Source: Linanthus parryae
Lineage: Eukaryota; Streptophyta; Magnoliopsida; Ericales; Polemoniaceae
Assembly (NCBI GenBank): GCA_023055425.1
Contig: JALGPY010000004.1
Span: 64,565,718 to 64,629,717 of the forward strand
Direction of reading: 5' to 3'
DNA: 64,000 nt
Both the position numbers and the translations under genes were made by a program. Shown here piece by piece: positions 11,964-23,263 of this stretch; position 1 is the first letter of the stretch, and every line of letters begins with the position of its first letter. The notes below the pieces were generated by a model. That model saw only the letters and a list, made by a program, of their open reading frames with translations. It made no database searches and was not told the DNA's origin.

Positions 11964-13322
11964 TCATTTTGCCAACCTTCCGCAGGGAGAGGTGTGAGTC
12001 AAGAGATACCGTATGGGGTCGCTCTTTGTAACCACCACAACTTTGTGCGAGGCGAAGTAGTGTTTTAACTTTTCTATCACAAAGAACAAGGCAAGACAAT
12101 GGCGTTCGATATCTGTGTACCTTGATTCACCTGGTTGTACTATGCGAGAAATGTAATAAATCGGCCTTTCTTGCCCTTCATTTTCATGAGCCAAAAGCGC
12201 CCCTATAGATTTCTTCGTTGACGTCTGATACAACAGAAGTGGCGATCCAAGCTGTGGCGCGATCATTACCCTTGGCGATGTCAGCAAGTCCTTTAACTTC
12301 CCAAATGCGGCCTCATGTTCCTCTATCCAATTATATACGACATTCTTCTTGAGGAGATCGCTGAAGCAAAAGGTTATTTCTGCGATCGTTGGAATGAACC
12401 TCCGCAGGTAAGACAATTTCCCCAGGAACGTCTTCAAAGTGCTTTGATTGTGTGGTGCCGTCATGCTAATGATGGCCGATACCTTCGCGGGATCAGGCTT
12501 GATGCCTTGGCGATGTATTACGCATCCCAAAAACTTTCCCGAGGTCACTCCGAACGCACATTTCATGGGGTTCATCTTTAGCTGGAAACTTCTGCATCTT
12601 TCAAATACCTTCTGCAGGTCCCCTAAATGGTCTTCTTCCTCTTTGGACTTAAAAACCAGATCGTCAACATAGAACTCCACTTCCTGGTGCATCATATCAT
12701 GAAATAGAGCCATCATTGCTCGCTGATAAGTCGCGCCCGCGTTCTTGAGCCCAAAAGGCATAACCGTGTAGTTAAAGACTCCCACCGGCGTAATGAACGC
12801 GGTTTTCCGTGCATCTTCGGGGTTCATTTTGATCTTGTTATATCCACTGAAGCCATCCATGAAGCTGAACATGTGGTGCCCCGCAGTAGAATCGATAAGC
12901 AGATCGATGTTGGGCAGCAGGAAGTCATCCTTGGGGCAGACGCGGTTGAGGTCTCTGAATTCAACACAAATGCAAAGCTGCCCATTCTTCTTTACCACAG
13001 GCACGATGTTAGCCAACCAGGTGGGATGATGATTCGGCTCGATAAACCTGGCAGTCAATAGCTTGACGATTTCTTGCTTGATTTTCACATTTATCTCTGG
13101 CCTGAAGCTTCTCGTACTTTGCTTTACCGGTTTAGACCCCGGGATAACATCTAACCTGTGCATAGTGATACTCGTATCCAAACCGGGTATCTCATCATAT
13201 TCCCAGGCAAACACATCCTTGTACTCAGTCAGCAGTTGCAGCAATCTTGCTTCCTCATTGCTTGTGAGGTCTGCACTCAGAAAAACGGGCCTCTTCTTTT
13301 CTTCGCCTGGGCTCAGGAACAC
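11964..13322 (-). pseudogene. Reverse transcriptase and first RNase H (left copy)
   Basis: This 452-codon frame has the RT fingers and palm motifs: CVEFRDLNRVCPKDDF (residues 119-134), FMDGFSGYNKI (154-164), MPFGLKNAGATYQR (188-201) and FYVDDLVFKS (217-226). The ordinary RNase H follows; its first motif lacks the expected aspartate (LLLYQTST), as in other Tat elements. The frame ends in a TGA after RLAK, where relatives have tryptophan, so the polyprotein is interrupted by a nonsense change. The sequence pattern places the element in the Tat lineage. Confidence 0.92.
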
Positions 13323-13496
13323 TTCTTTCAGTTGCTGCTTCTGGGGTTTCGGCTTATCCTCTATACATTCAGATGCTTCTTTCAGCTTATCCTCTAAACC
13401 CTCTGATGCTGGCTTGACTACCTCCGTGACACGCTCGATTTGACTTATTGTCCCAGGGATATCCCCATGCTCGCATGGGGGTACCCCCGCGCACCT

Positions 13497-13754
13497 TCAT
13501 ATGCGGTAGAATTTCTTTCCGTTGGAGTAGAAGCTCTCTATCTCTTTGCCCGCGAGGTCATGCTTTATCACTCTTTTTAGAGTGTACACGTTTTTCCTTT
13601 GGTAGGCAACCTGCGGTGCCTCTTCGCGCGTGGACAAATTTTCCTTAGCATCCTCCCTCGTCCCCAGTACTTCTGCTGGCGACTGATCCTTATTGTCTTC
13701 CCATAGAGGCAAAGGGGTCGGGTTAAACGGCCCTGGCGTTTGCTCGTCTGCCAT
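13497..13754 (-). pseudogene. Protease-RT linker ORF (left copy)
   Basis: This 85-codon charged frame (MADEQTPGPFNP...) lies between protease and RT. It has no recognised domain, but its position fits the polyprotein linker. The same frame is at 33080-33337 in the right copy. Confidence 0.45.
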
Positions 13755-13773
13755 TTCAGTAAACCAAACCGCT

Positions 13774-13957
13774 TAAGTGAGGTTCGCCTCATTTAGATTG
13801 AAGGGGTTTACCGAAGCCGGTATCTCCACTACTCTGTCGTTCCAGATGGCCTTCATCACCTGGTGAGCTGTTGAAGGGACCGAGTCGAAACGATGAATCC
13901 AAGCTCGCCCTATGATCATGTGATACGTAGTATTCGCATCAATGACGTAGAATTTGG
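13774..13957 (-). pseudogene. Protease C-terminal remnant cut at the breakpoint (left copy)
   Basis: Only the last third of the protease frame of the right copy is present, including YHMIIGRAW. The catalytic DGG segment is missing. Homology with the right copy ends after AATTTGG at 13957. Confidence 0.8.
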
Positions 13958-16103
13958 TTGCAAATAAGTTTTAGTTCGTCGTCACAATTATTTACGGAAT
14001 TACTAGAAGGCCCAACAATGAGATTTTAGGCTTAACTTTTTAGATTTCTGATTTGAATAAACTGTATATCTCATATCGAGACCGAGAGAACACACACCTG
14101 TTACTAGGGTTCCATATTGCCCAACTACGAGAGGCTCCATGGCTGCTAATCCCGAAGGTCTCCCCGTGTAGCAATCGTGCGTTGATACTGTATAGAAACG
14201 CGGTAGTCGCTCGATCGGTACATCATATCCTGCCGTAGTAAGTACTTCATGTTCTCCTATTATTTCTTCGAATATTTTGTGGGCTAAATGTTCCGTCTGA
14301 AGTTATTTATTTGGTAAACTGGGTAGCCAAGGTTTTGGGTTTAGTAACTTGAATGTTTGATGTAACTGGTGTTTCAAGAATTTTGGATTAAAAGCTAGGG
14401 ATTTTTATTTTTAAAGGGCATGATTAGATTCAATTTGTTATCTAATCTCTAATGGTTAGAGAGACTGTGATGTTTGATGTGGGAAATTGGTTATTCTTTT
14501 TCTAGAATCGATATTTTAATTTTTTTCATCTGCGTTGGATTACCAGTTTATGTATCTTAAGCTATAATTTTGTTGTTAAGAACATCTTTTTAATTGATTG
14601 ATACGGGACCTCTTCGCAGTTGCTTGATAGATTTCAAGATTACAATACGCATTGGTTGAAAAGTGCCAAGGTACCTCAGTTATTTGGTCTCTTTCCTCCA
14701 TTTTTTGTACTTTTACCAGATATATAAGTGTATAACAGTTGCGTTTCTACCATTGCCAAATCCTTCTCGTAGGCCAAGCAAACTGATTCCATGCCAAGAT
14801 TTCCTCTTACTGATGAGGTCTGGGTTGTTTAGCGTCTTCAGACTGTCTCTTATTTTAGTTCCTAATCATCAATCTGTAAAATGCTCTTAAGGTTTTAGTA
14901 TGTTTACTAATTATAAAAGATATGGATGTTTGTAGGTTTTCACTCAATGAATTGAATGTTCTTAAATCCCAGGTAGGGAATTGAATCCGCCAACTTTTTG
15001 GTTTTTGAAGTATAAGGTTTTATTATATGCATCAGGATCACACTGACAGTGTAATTAAGCAGCTACAAGACTAATTGATGCTAATATATTAATGGGAGGT
15101 ATTTTCACAACACAATTTCCTAGCTAGTCTATGAGGACATAACATCAATATTTTTTACTAACTTAAAATTGGATTATTACTGATGCAGGTTCACAAGCAT
15201 TCGATTAGGATTGCAAGAGAAGCTAACATTAAGGATTAGAAGGGCAAAGGCTATTACGGAGATTATAGAAACATACATATTTTTTGTTTCTCATTGTTAA
15301 GTAAACTATACATTTTTATATTAGCTCAGGGAAGAAAATTATTAGTAGACGTTGGTGAAATTGCATTGAATAGTTAGTAGCGAAACTAGAAGTAGGTTGT
15401 AATGACTATCAAGTTTTTACTATCGGCTCGAAACTATTAGAAGTATTGAAGCATATGTGTAATTTAATTTGATGGTTGGAGATTTAATTCTTTTGTAATA
15501 TTTTGACACTTCTACTATTATTTTTGGGTGGTTAGATATTCGTTTTTGTGCGCAGCAAGCTTTCGGATATCGTGCTTTTGGATGATTTAATGCGAAAAAT
15601 AGATTTGTAATGGTCGAGATTCATATTGTCGGATCACAAACAAAACTATTTGCGATAACTTGCATTATTTGGGTAAAAAATTGGCCTTAGAAATATGACT
15701 ATTTGAAAGAAATCTACTAAATTTGCAGCAGAATAGATCCCTCACAAGAACGGTAATCGTGACAGTGAAAACTTTTTACAACGGAATAGAATTATCACAA
15801 AATTGTCTTTTACAAGGATAAGTCTTATTTTGCGATGTGTCATCCCCATTGTTAAATTATATTTGCGACGACCCAAATTTTTATGACAGGATCAAACTCT
15901 CATGAAAGCAAGTTTTGTGAGATTTAAAAGTTGTATCAAAAAATATTTTTTTGCGACGGCTAGTCACAAAAAACGTTTTTGCCATCACAGCTTTTCTGAT
16001 GTCAAGCGACGAAAATTTGCCGTCGCAAATTCATTTTTGTGACGGTAAGATGAATTTGCTATCGTGTATAATGGCCTCGCAAAAAGTTATATTTCTTGTA
16101 GTG
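13958..16103. mobile_element. CACTA transposon, left-truncated, with captured exons
   Basis: The right end reads TATTTCTTGTAGTG at 16090-16103, the reverse complement of the common plant CACTA terminus CACTACAAGAAATA. The last 400 bp contain repeated GCGACG/CGTCGC and GTGACGG motifs typical of subterminal repeats. Similar CGTCGTCAC text appears just inside 13958, but no CACTA terminus is there, so the left end is lost. I found no transposase. Internal exon-like pieces are listed separately. Confidence 0.65.
14139..15239 (+). pseudogene. Four captured exon-like segments inside the CACTA element
   Basis: Four segments bounded by splice-like sites keep the same phase. They are 14139-14237 (ATG start, donor GTAAGT, two internal stops), 14620-14670 (after TTCGCAG; reads LLDRFQDYNTHWLKSAK), 14773-14817 (after CTCGTAG; AKQTDSMPRFPLTDE) and 15189-15239 (after GATGCAG; VHKHSIRIAREANIKD then a stop). 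Lengths of 99, 51, 45 and 51 nt are all multiples of three. This looks like a host gene piece captured with its introns. I do not recognise the parent gene. Confidence 0.4.
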
Positions 16104-16601
16104 GTACACATGACTTTTATTTAAAAACTTGGTTTTGCTTTCTTATTGAGATTGAGAAATTTACTCGCGTAAATCAAAAATCATCAAGATCTCATATCCC
16201 CCTAAAGATTCTACAACACATAGAAATTGGCATCTCACGAAGCCCAACTCCAATCTAAGGGAAACAATAACTAGCACTGATAATTTTTCATGCAACCCGA
16301 ATGTATCCATATCGCACACCTTACAATCTTTTACTCTGAGTGTAATGAAATTTAAAAGTTTAAGGGCGGTGGGATAAGCCATTTTGAAGAGAAGTCAAAA
16401 ATGTCATAGAACACTCACATGCAACATGAATCTCACAATCCCTCACCAAGAAGATTGAAATCGACAGAACTCACCTAACACTCTGGTTACTCGACTCCCC
16501 TCAGTGTCGTGTACAATGTCATTCTCCCGGCCATGAACGAAAAAGATTGTGAAATTTCTGAAGATTCATCGGCCCGACGTTTTGAAATAACAAACAAGCA
16601 C
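16104..16601. other. Unassigned spacer between the two CACTA ends
   Basis: This is AT-rich sequence with no convincing gene or repeat. It separates the right end of one CACTA element from the left end of the next. Its last three bases, CAC, form one half of the target duplication of the larger CACTA. Confidence 0.5.
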
Positions 16602-17299
16602 CACTACTGAATAAACGACATGTTATGATGCAAAAATGCCGATAAAAAGGGAAAAAATCGTCGTTAGAATGGAAACACGACGCTCATAGTTGGAATAAGT
16701 TCGTCGTTAGTTCGACCTTGGAAGAAAATTGCTCGCCGTCATTTCTTTTTGAAAGGTGACGATTTTGCTCGTAGTATGATGGTTTTTGCTGACCGATTTG
16801 GCCGCCATTATTTCCAAAAGGACGACTATAATGGTAATATTTTTAGTCGTTTCGCCAGCTTTCTTTCATGATGTGATTTATGAATGACGATTTTGCTCGT
16901 CTATTTTCATAAAATAAAATTAACATTTCTATTAAAAGTATAATTCATTTACATATATATATTATATTTTTTTATCACCAACACACTGGTATAAAAAGTA
17001 ACAACAACGGAAGAGGAGAACTCATAAACATTTTATACACAAAACTTAAAAATCAACATTGTTCTTGGAATATACGTCGATCCAATTGACAAAATTATCC
17101 AAAATAACTAAATTAAAACTCACAACCATCGTTCCAATTACAAGTTAACCAAAATCCGTATTACTTAGAATATTCTACAAGAGTACCTAAAAAGCACAAA
17201 TACTATGAGATTCCAACACTAACGCAGTTTCTCGGCACTAAAAACTACTACGTACGGTCAGTCATTATAAGTGGGACACCACTGCTACGAGTGGATTGG

Positions 17300-17830
17300 A
17301 CTACTATAATAAAGTTTATTCAATATCTATCGCTATCTAAAGGAGCTAATATCAACGAGGCATCCACGATTGAGCGAAAAGAAGTTCGAAGCTAACCCAA
17401 GCCGCCTGTAGGTTCTATTCCCTTGGATTCGGTTAGGAACAGCTGCGGAAAGAAAGTGATTTAGCGACAGAAGGTCAATGACTCGCTCCAAGAATGGGTC
17501 AGAACTACTTCTCATTTCATTCCAGTGCTTCCATTAAAAATGGCTTGGGGTCGGACAGGTTAACCTTTCGAACTACTGCTGAATTCATGGGCAGACAAGA
17601 GACTCCTACTCCAACAAGCAACTATTATAGCATCGGTCAATGTAGAAAAATGCTCACTTTGCATGAATTGTTGAATTTCAACATCTTTACGGTATGACTA
17701 GTAAATTAAGGCTCAGAAGTGGTAGTCTAGCTCTTAAATCACAGGAGAGAACTAAAGTTCCCACTCCGGCTGCAAAAATCCAATCACAGATTTTGCACTT
17801 TGTGGAATGCCCGCCAAATAATGGGTCCAA
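17300..17830. other. Compositionally distinct insert, possibly organelle-derived
   Basis: Within AT-rich CACTA sequence this block is closer to balanced in base composition and gives clean-looking short frames on both strands (minus 17515-17333, plus 17494-17697 and 17694-17939). The style resembles plant mitochondrial DNA, but I cannot name a locus. It could equally be a captured nuclear gene piece. Confidence 0.25.
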
Positions 17831-18021
17831 CTCTACCATCTCCATATGCATGATAGAACTACACATTTATATCATCATCTTCGTCATTTTTTTCATTATT
17901 ATACAAAGGAAGAATTTAAACAATATTGTGTTGACATAATTCGTAAATAAAGGCTCAGAAGAGACAGTTAAAAACGCTTTGGAATTAAAGTCTAATTGCA
18001 CCCAGCCGCCTATTTTAAATT

Positions 18022-18216
18022 TCATATTAAGTCTCTATAAATGCAACCCTTAAAGTTTTGAGAAAAATGATACAGAGTCATCACCAGATGCATGCATAGG
18101 CATTGGAAAGGATCGTTCATAACTTTCCGAGCCTTAAATGCATCCATCCATGTTGACTTACGTATTTTAAGGACTAATCTTCCGACAACTTCAAACACAA
18201 ACCAAATTGCAACCAC
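18022..18216 (-). pseudogene. Short unrecognised coding-like fragment
   Basis: A 64-codon minus-strand frame (MVAIWFVFEVVGRLVLKIRK...) reads like part of a real protein rather than random sequence. I cannot identify it. It is probably captured or internal CACTA coding debris. Confidence 0.25.
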
Positions 18217-18399
18217 ACAATGAGTGAGAAGATGAATCTTCCAATATCTGACTCTTTCTCATTAGTTAACCAACCCATAACGCCCAAACATTTACGCTTC
18301 CAACTGGACGCAAAAGATTGCGTCGAAAGTGGATCTCCAAATGTAACATCCTGTGATGATCCACTGTTTATTCAGAAAGTGATGGCGACTCGCAGTTGA

Positions 18400-18658
18400 G
18401 ATTAATTTTGAACAATTTAAGAAATAGTTTGGTGAGAATATGGCTCAATTTACATAAATTAAGAAGATCGGGAACGACTATGAGAGAGACACCACTATCC
18501 TACCGGAGACTAAGATGTTGAAAAGGAAAGAGAGGAATCTCATCTTGGGTGAGTTTGAGAAGGTAGAACCTTCAAACCCCAAAAGACAAAGAAATAATGA
18601 GGTTCCTCCAGCACATGAACCCCCACTCCCAGCAGCAATTACATCTTCAACATCATAA
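18400..18658 (+). pseudogene. C-terminal tail of a degraded coding sequence in the CACTA element
   Basis: In one plus-strand frame with two internal stops the text reads through DYERDTTILPETKMLKRKER and GEFEKVEPSNPKRQRNN to a natural stop near 18658. A lysine/arginine-rich stretch followed by a Pro/Ser tail would fit the end of a CACTA-encoded nuclear protein, but I cannot assign a family. Confidence 0.3.
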
Positions 18659-18818
18659 TCTACTTAGATTTATTTTTATGTTCTTGTTTGTCATTTTTTT
18701 AATGTATTCTTATTACTTTTTTTTATTAACTTTGCTAATTTGTTCATGAATGTATTTCTATTATCCTGATTTATAATGTTTCTTAGTTGTATTTTCTATA
18801 TCATACCTTAATAATGAA

Positions 18819-18850
18819 CTAGCAAACCATCCGCGCATTGCGCGGAATCA
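18819..18850 (-). mobile_element. Helitron 3' terminus
   Basis: On the minus strand a perfect hairpin (CCGCGC-AAT-GCGCGG, 18831-18845) is followed eight bases later by CTAG and then T. This is the standard end of a plant Helitron (hairpin, short spacer, CTRR, insertion before T). The same motif, slightly changed, occurs at 51141 and 52527. The matching 5' end was not found. Confidence 0.6.
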
Positions 18851-19582
18851 AATTTTAAGAGTAATAACATTATATCTCTTAAACGTACCAATAACGTGAA
18901 AATATGGGAATTGAAGTTCATAGGAAAAAAGCTTATACTCATTATTTTTTCAATACTTTAGAATAATCATGCTTTTTGATGAGTAGAATAAAATTAAAAA
19001 TATTTCGAAAGTAAAAAAGTAAACATTCCCTTTTGGATCATACTTTGCCTGCAAAATGTACAATGCCATTGTAAGCAAACTTTGGAATAATGTGAGACTT
19101 AGAACGGGCAGCGGTATCAAATATAAATTGTTTTCTAAACGTTCATTTATATACATAGATATACCTATGTGAACAACATAGATATATCGTTGGATATCCG
19201 ACCCAATTAGATCCTAACATATATACGACTAACGAAATACCCTCTGAACTGTAATAAATATGAATTGTGACTTTCACTTCTAAATTTGGTAATAGTTTGT
19301 AGCTAATAAATTAAGATATACTATTTTTTTTCTTTTTGTGCTGCATATTTTGTTACTTTTTAGTATTATTCTGAAACTTTTACGTGGTTTTATTTGATCG
19401 GATCTGGATCCAATTCGTTTATGCAGCTTGTAAGTTTGTCGGATCAAATATATGATTCACAAATTCAATAAGACTCGGATCCGACCCGTATACGATTAAG
19501 AACCAATTGGATCCGGATCGAATATGGACCACATCATTCATATTCTGATTTAGATATAGGTGGATCAAATCCGAATTCGACC
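18851..19582. other. CACTA interior with GGATCC/TCCGACCC-rich text
   Basis: There is no gene here. From about 19180 to 19582 the sequence repeats words such as GGATCCGGATC, TCCGACCC and their complements, which suggests an old inverted-repeat element. It ends at the point where the duplicated block starts. Confidence 0.35.
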
Positions 19583-21916
19583 GTTACCAACCGTACTGAG
19601 AAGGCTTTAAATGGCAATAACATTAGGATTGAAATCTATTCATATTTCATAGAGCTGAAATAAGTTGCTATGCAAGAAAACTTAGGTAATAATAATTCAA
19701 AAAAGAAAAAGAAATTATTTTGAGTTACTTTGGTGGAAGTATGAAAATATGGTGGAAACTAAGAGAGTTAACGTAAGATGCTGTAGGATTTTATCTTCAA
19801 CATAATGATCGGAGAAACCTAAAAAATTCAGTATGAATAATTGATCTCACAAAGATATCATCTGAAAATCAATTTTCTTTGTTTTTTTTAGAGAAAAATT
19901 TCATTGTTTTGTCCCTTTAACGTTTTCAGTTTGTACACATATTTTTAGAAAATAAATTTTAGTTTCCAAAAAAAATATAAAGTTCACCTGAAATAGAGGA
20001 GATACATATTTCGAAAGTTTATGAAGCTTTTTTTTCAAAAATGAGAATGTACGAAACTGAATTACCGATAAGCAAGAATTTTTCGCAAAAAGTTAAAGAG
20101 ATAAGCAAGAATTAAAAACTACATCTACTTAGAAATTAAGCATAGAAGATAACTCTAAATTGTCTTCAAAATATTTTTCTCTCTCAGGTCCCGATTCCTA
20201 AAAAAAATTGAAACACTACATCTTTTCTTTTCTTTTGGCTGACAACAAAAATTCAAAGTGAGATTGGGAAAAATTAATCTTGCTAAGGAATATTTAGAAT
20301 GATAATCCCTAGGAAAAAATTATAAATTCAAAAAAAAAAATTGAGATTCAGAAAGTGAAAGAGGTACTTTTTTGCAAACTTTGAAAGAGGTACTGGAATT
20401 ACAAGTGTTACAACGTTTGCTATCATATATACATGAAATTATAGACAATTTTAAGAAAGAAAGAAAATTATGAAATGGTAGTCCTGCAAATACCTCCAAG
20501 ACAAAGCATAGAAAATTCCTTCGCTTTGTGTTAGTTTAATTTCCATGATTGAGATCAAAAACCTCTCTGTCCATGGAAAATGATCTAAAATAGAAATTAT
20601 GAAATAATATAGCAAATGTATATTTCAGAGTTAACAATTCTGTTCGTAAGTTATATCTACTGTAAAGCATGAACCTAATTGAAAACGGTAACTTAATGGA
20701 AATAAAATGTAGTGGAGCTTGACTTCAGTATATCACCTCTTTTTTTTTGGAAGGATCATCTTATTATTGTATATGAACTACAACCACAAAAACTCATATA
20801 ACTAACAATTTAATACATTTACGTCATATAGAAATCACTTCCTCCATCAAGTTTTCAGGTGCTTCAACAACAATTCCCAATCTACCGAATCCAATCGTGA
20901 TTTGAACTAATCAGGAACCCTTAGAGGATACTCGACACAGGCACCGGAAATTAAGATTGCAATAGTCCACCAATTGAAATACCTGACGGAATAAATTAAG
21001 ACTACTATTTAGCATTTACAACTAAGAAAATAAAAACCGTGACGCGCACAATCCCTAATGAATTTGCAGGACATAGGAGAAAAATAATAATAGTGTTTAA
21101 CTCTAAGTTACAAATTAGAAAATAGTAAAATGTGAGTATAATAAGTAATATGGAACCAACGGAGAGATTGCACAAAAGAAAGGGGGAAGAAGACGGGTTA
21201 CCTTTATGATGCCACATTGTCGTTAATGAGGCATTCTATAGCTCATCTACTTGAAATTAGCAGAAAACTCGTGAAGCATGTAAAAATATGTAAAGAAAAA
21301 TAGATTAATCAATCAATTAAGACAATTAACAGATGGGGAAAAACCCCATCAAGAAGAAAAAATCAATAAGCACGAAACCTTTCAAAAAAAAGAAATCAAT
21401 AAGCACGAAGTAGAAGCAGAAAATGGGAACTCAAAAAGAATAAAAAACAAATATAGAAGGGGGTTCAAATCATACATACAATTTCTGTTGCAGAATGTAA
21501 TAAACATGCTAACTAACCATAATTTGTAGCGTTAGATGGTTATTTGTGTCGATTAAAGCTGAAAATAAGTTCAATATCGGGAACAAATGAGGAAGAAATA
21601 AATAACATGGATTCAACCTAGAGATTGCACAAAAGAATGGGGGAACAAAACAGATTGCCTTTTTATGTCGCACCTTGATGATATGAAGAACCTGTAACAA
21701 AGTTGAAAATAGTGAACATAAAATGATAGTAATACCAAAGACGAAAAAAGTTGACAGGTACATGTGAAAGAAAAGCAATTGAAAGAAGACGAAGAGTAAA
21801 ACTGTATGCCATATTTGAGAACGGACTCCATGTTGTGACATTTGATTTGGCTTATTTGAGAGCCAACAACAACCACTGACGAGCTGCAGTTCGGTTCTCC
21901 GAATGTTCTCCAGAAC
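19583..21916. repeat. Right copy of the 2.3 kb flank
   Basis: This matches 1-2334 with one substitution noticed (near 20779). It lies between CACTA-internal sequence and the retrotransposon 3' LTR, so in this copy it appears to be part of the CACTA element. Its end (CCAGAAC) shows no 5 bp repeat with the sequence beyond the other LTR (CCTTC). Confidence 0.75.
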
Positions 21917-22526
21917 TGTGTACGAGAGAATCCTTTGGGGAGGATTCAATATACACGAAGAGCAGGGGATAGAAAGAACACGGAAAGAGTAGGGTGTGTG
22001 TAGGGAGAGAGTAAGACAATGGTAACTGAGAGAGAGAGAGACAGAATTTTGGCAGAGCTTCCGCGTATCTCAGGTGATTCATCTTTGTATGGAATGGTTA
22101 ACGATCCTATATATAACGGAGAATGTGACCGTTGTAGTGGGTTAATGCGCCCATAAATGGCGGCTTAATTAGCTTAATCACAACGGCACGTTCGTCCGCG
22201 TATATAGGAACCGTTACGCACTTCGTCCGCGTATACCGGAACCGTTATGAGGTTTATGGGTTTATGAAGCTCGTGCCATAAATCTCTCAAAGCAGTTACT
22301 AAAGGTCGCGCGCGGGCTTGGTTTTTGCTCGCGCGCGACAGGACTTACTCTAGCCTCCAAACCACTAAGTCCCTACAAGTCCCGTGTGGTGGTATGCGAG
22401 GGCCCTGTCTCGCAGCCCCCACGTGGATCAGCGCGGGTGGTGATCCAGTGTGTGTGGAGCACAGCTAGGTGTGCTAGATGGCCTCCACGTGGTTAAGATA
22501 TGTCTGTCTAGAAAGCACTATCTACA
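21917..22526 (-). repeat. 3' LTR of the full-length Tat retrotransposon
   Basis: This 610 bp repeat starts TGTGTACGAG on the plus strand and ends TCTACA, so it reads TG...CA on its own strand. By hand count it differs from 35694-36304 at about 28 positions, roughly 4.5%. Next to it inside (22527-22540, minus strand AGAAAGGGGGCTAA) is the polypurine tract used to start second-strand synthesis, which fixes this as the 3' LTR. Confidence 0.93.
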
Positions 22527-23263
22527 TTAGCCCCCTTTCTGCGCGTGAAGACACGTAGCCGGATAGGCTTCAATGCGCAGGAACCAATGCACGCGTCGCT
22601 GCCACGCACCAATTCAAATACACGCAAAATTAGCCCCCGTGCGTGCCATTATGACCTAGGGTCCCCAGATTCGTGCCATTTGTTCTTTTAGGGTTTTAGG
22701 CGTGACGTCAGCTCGTCCTGTGATTGCGCGATTCGACGGTGACAGTTGCGATTCGACTACTGAAAGGGCGCGACTCCTCATTGTTCTTGAATAAATCCTC
22801 TATGCCCTCCATTGTTGCAAATCATTACTTCTCTCTCTAAAGTGAATGATACCCGGAAGCCTTCAAGAGTAGATTCAAGTAATCAACCACCAGTTCTTCC
22901 TTGTCAATCGTCTCCTCCAACTTGCTTCACCAAAACAAGGTTGGCTTTGCTCAATTCCATTCATGTATTCAAATATCCTTTGAACTGTCTTGGATCTGTA
23001 AACCCATAGTTATTTGGGATATACCACTTATTGAGAACTGCAAAAGAGGCTCTTTCTTAAACTCCAATCAGATTGAATCACCAGATTGAGATGATTTCGA
23101 ATGATGAACTTTTCTAAAATTATGATATTCTAAACCCAGAACTGACCCCGAACTGTTCATATTCTTCTGTCAAACCATATTGCTTCCTAAATCTGAACTG
23201 AAATTCGAACTGAAAGTGTGTATATTTCTCCCCCCCCCCCCTTTTTCTTGCTTTTCTGCAGGA
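22527..23263 (+). promoter_or_regulatory. Leader and probable promoter of the antisense PMD gene (right copy)
   Basis: Same layout as 2945-3679: polypurine tract at 22527-22540, TGACGTCA at 22703-22710, CT-rich leader and an acceptor-like CTGCAG just before the ATG at 23264. The C run before the start has 12 bases here and 10 in the left copy, which opens an accidental upstream frame from 23180. Confidence 0.4.

Larger units (their letters stand above)
2335..13957 (-). mobile_element. Truncated left copy of the Tat-lineage Ty3/gypsy retrotransposon
   Basis: This segment carries the 3' LTR, the opposite-strand PMD gene region, integrase, both RNase H domains, RT and the end of protease. It is collinear with 21917-33540 at an offset of 19582 to 19584. 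It stops abruptly at 13957 inside protease; gag, primer site and 5' LTR are missing. The adjoining sequence is a truncated CACTA transposon. Frameshifts and stops in RT, RNase H, integrase and the PMD gene are shared with the right copy, so they predate the duplication. Confidence 0.92.

Noticed and set aside
12315..13443. Several plus-strand ORFs opposite RT (and the same at 31898-33026)
   Set aside because: They are shadows of the minus-strand RT codons, and no protein family is recognisable.
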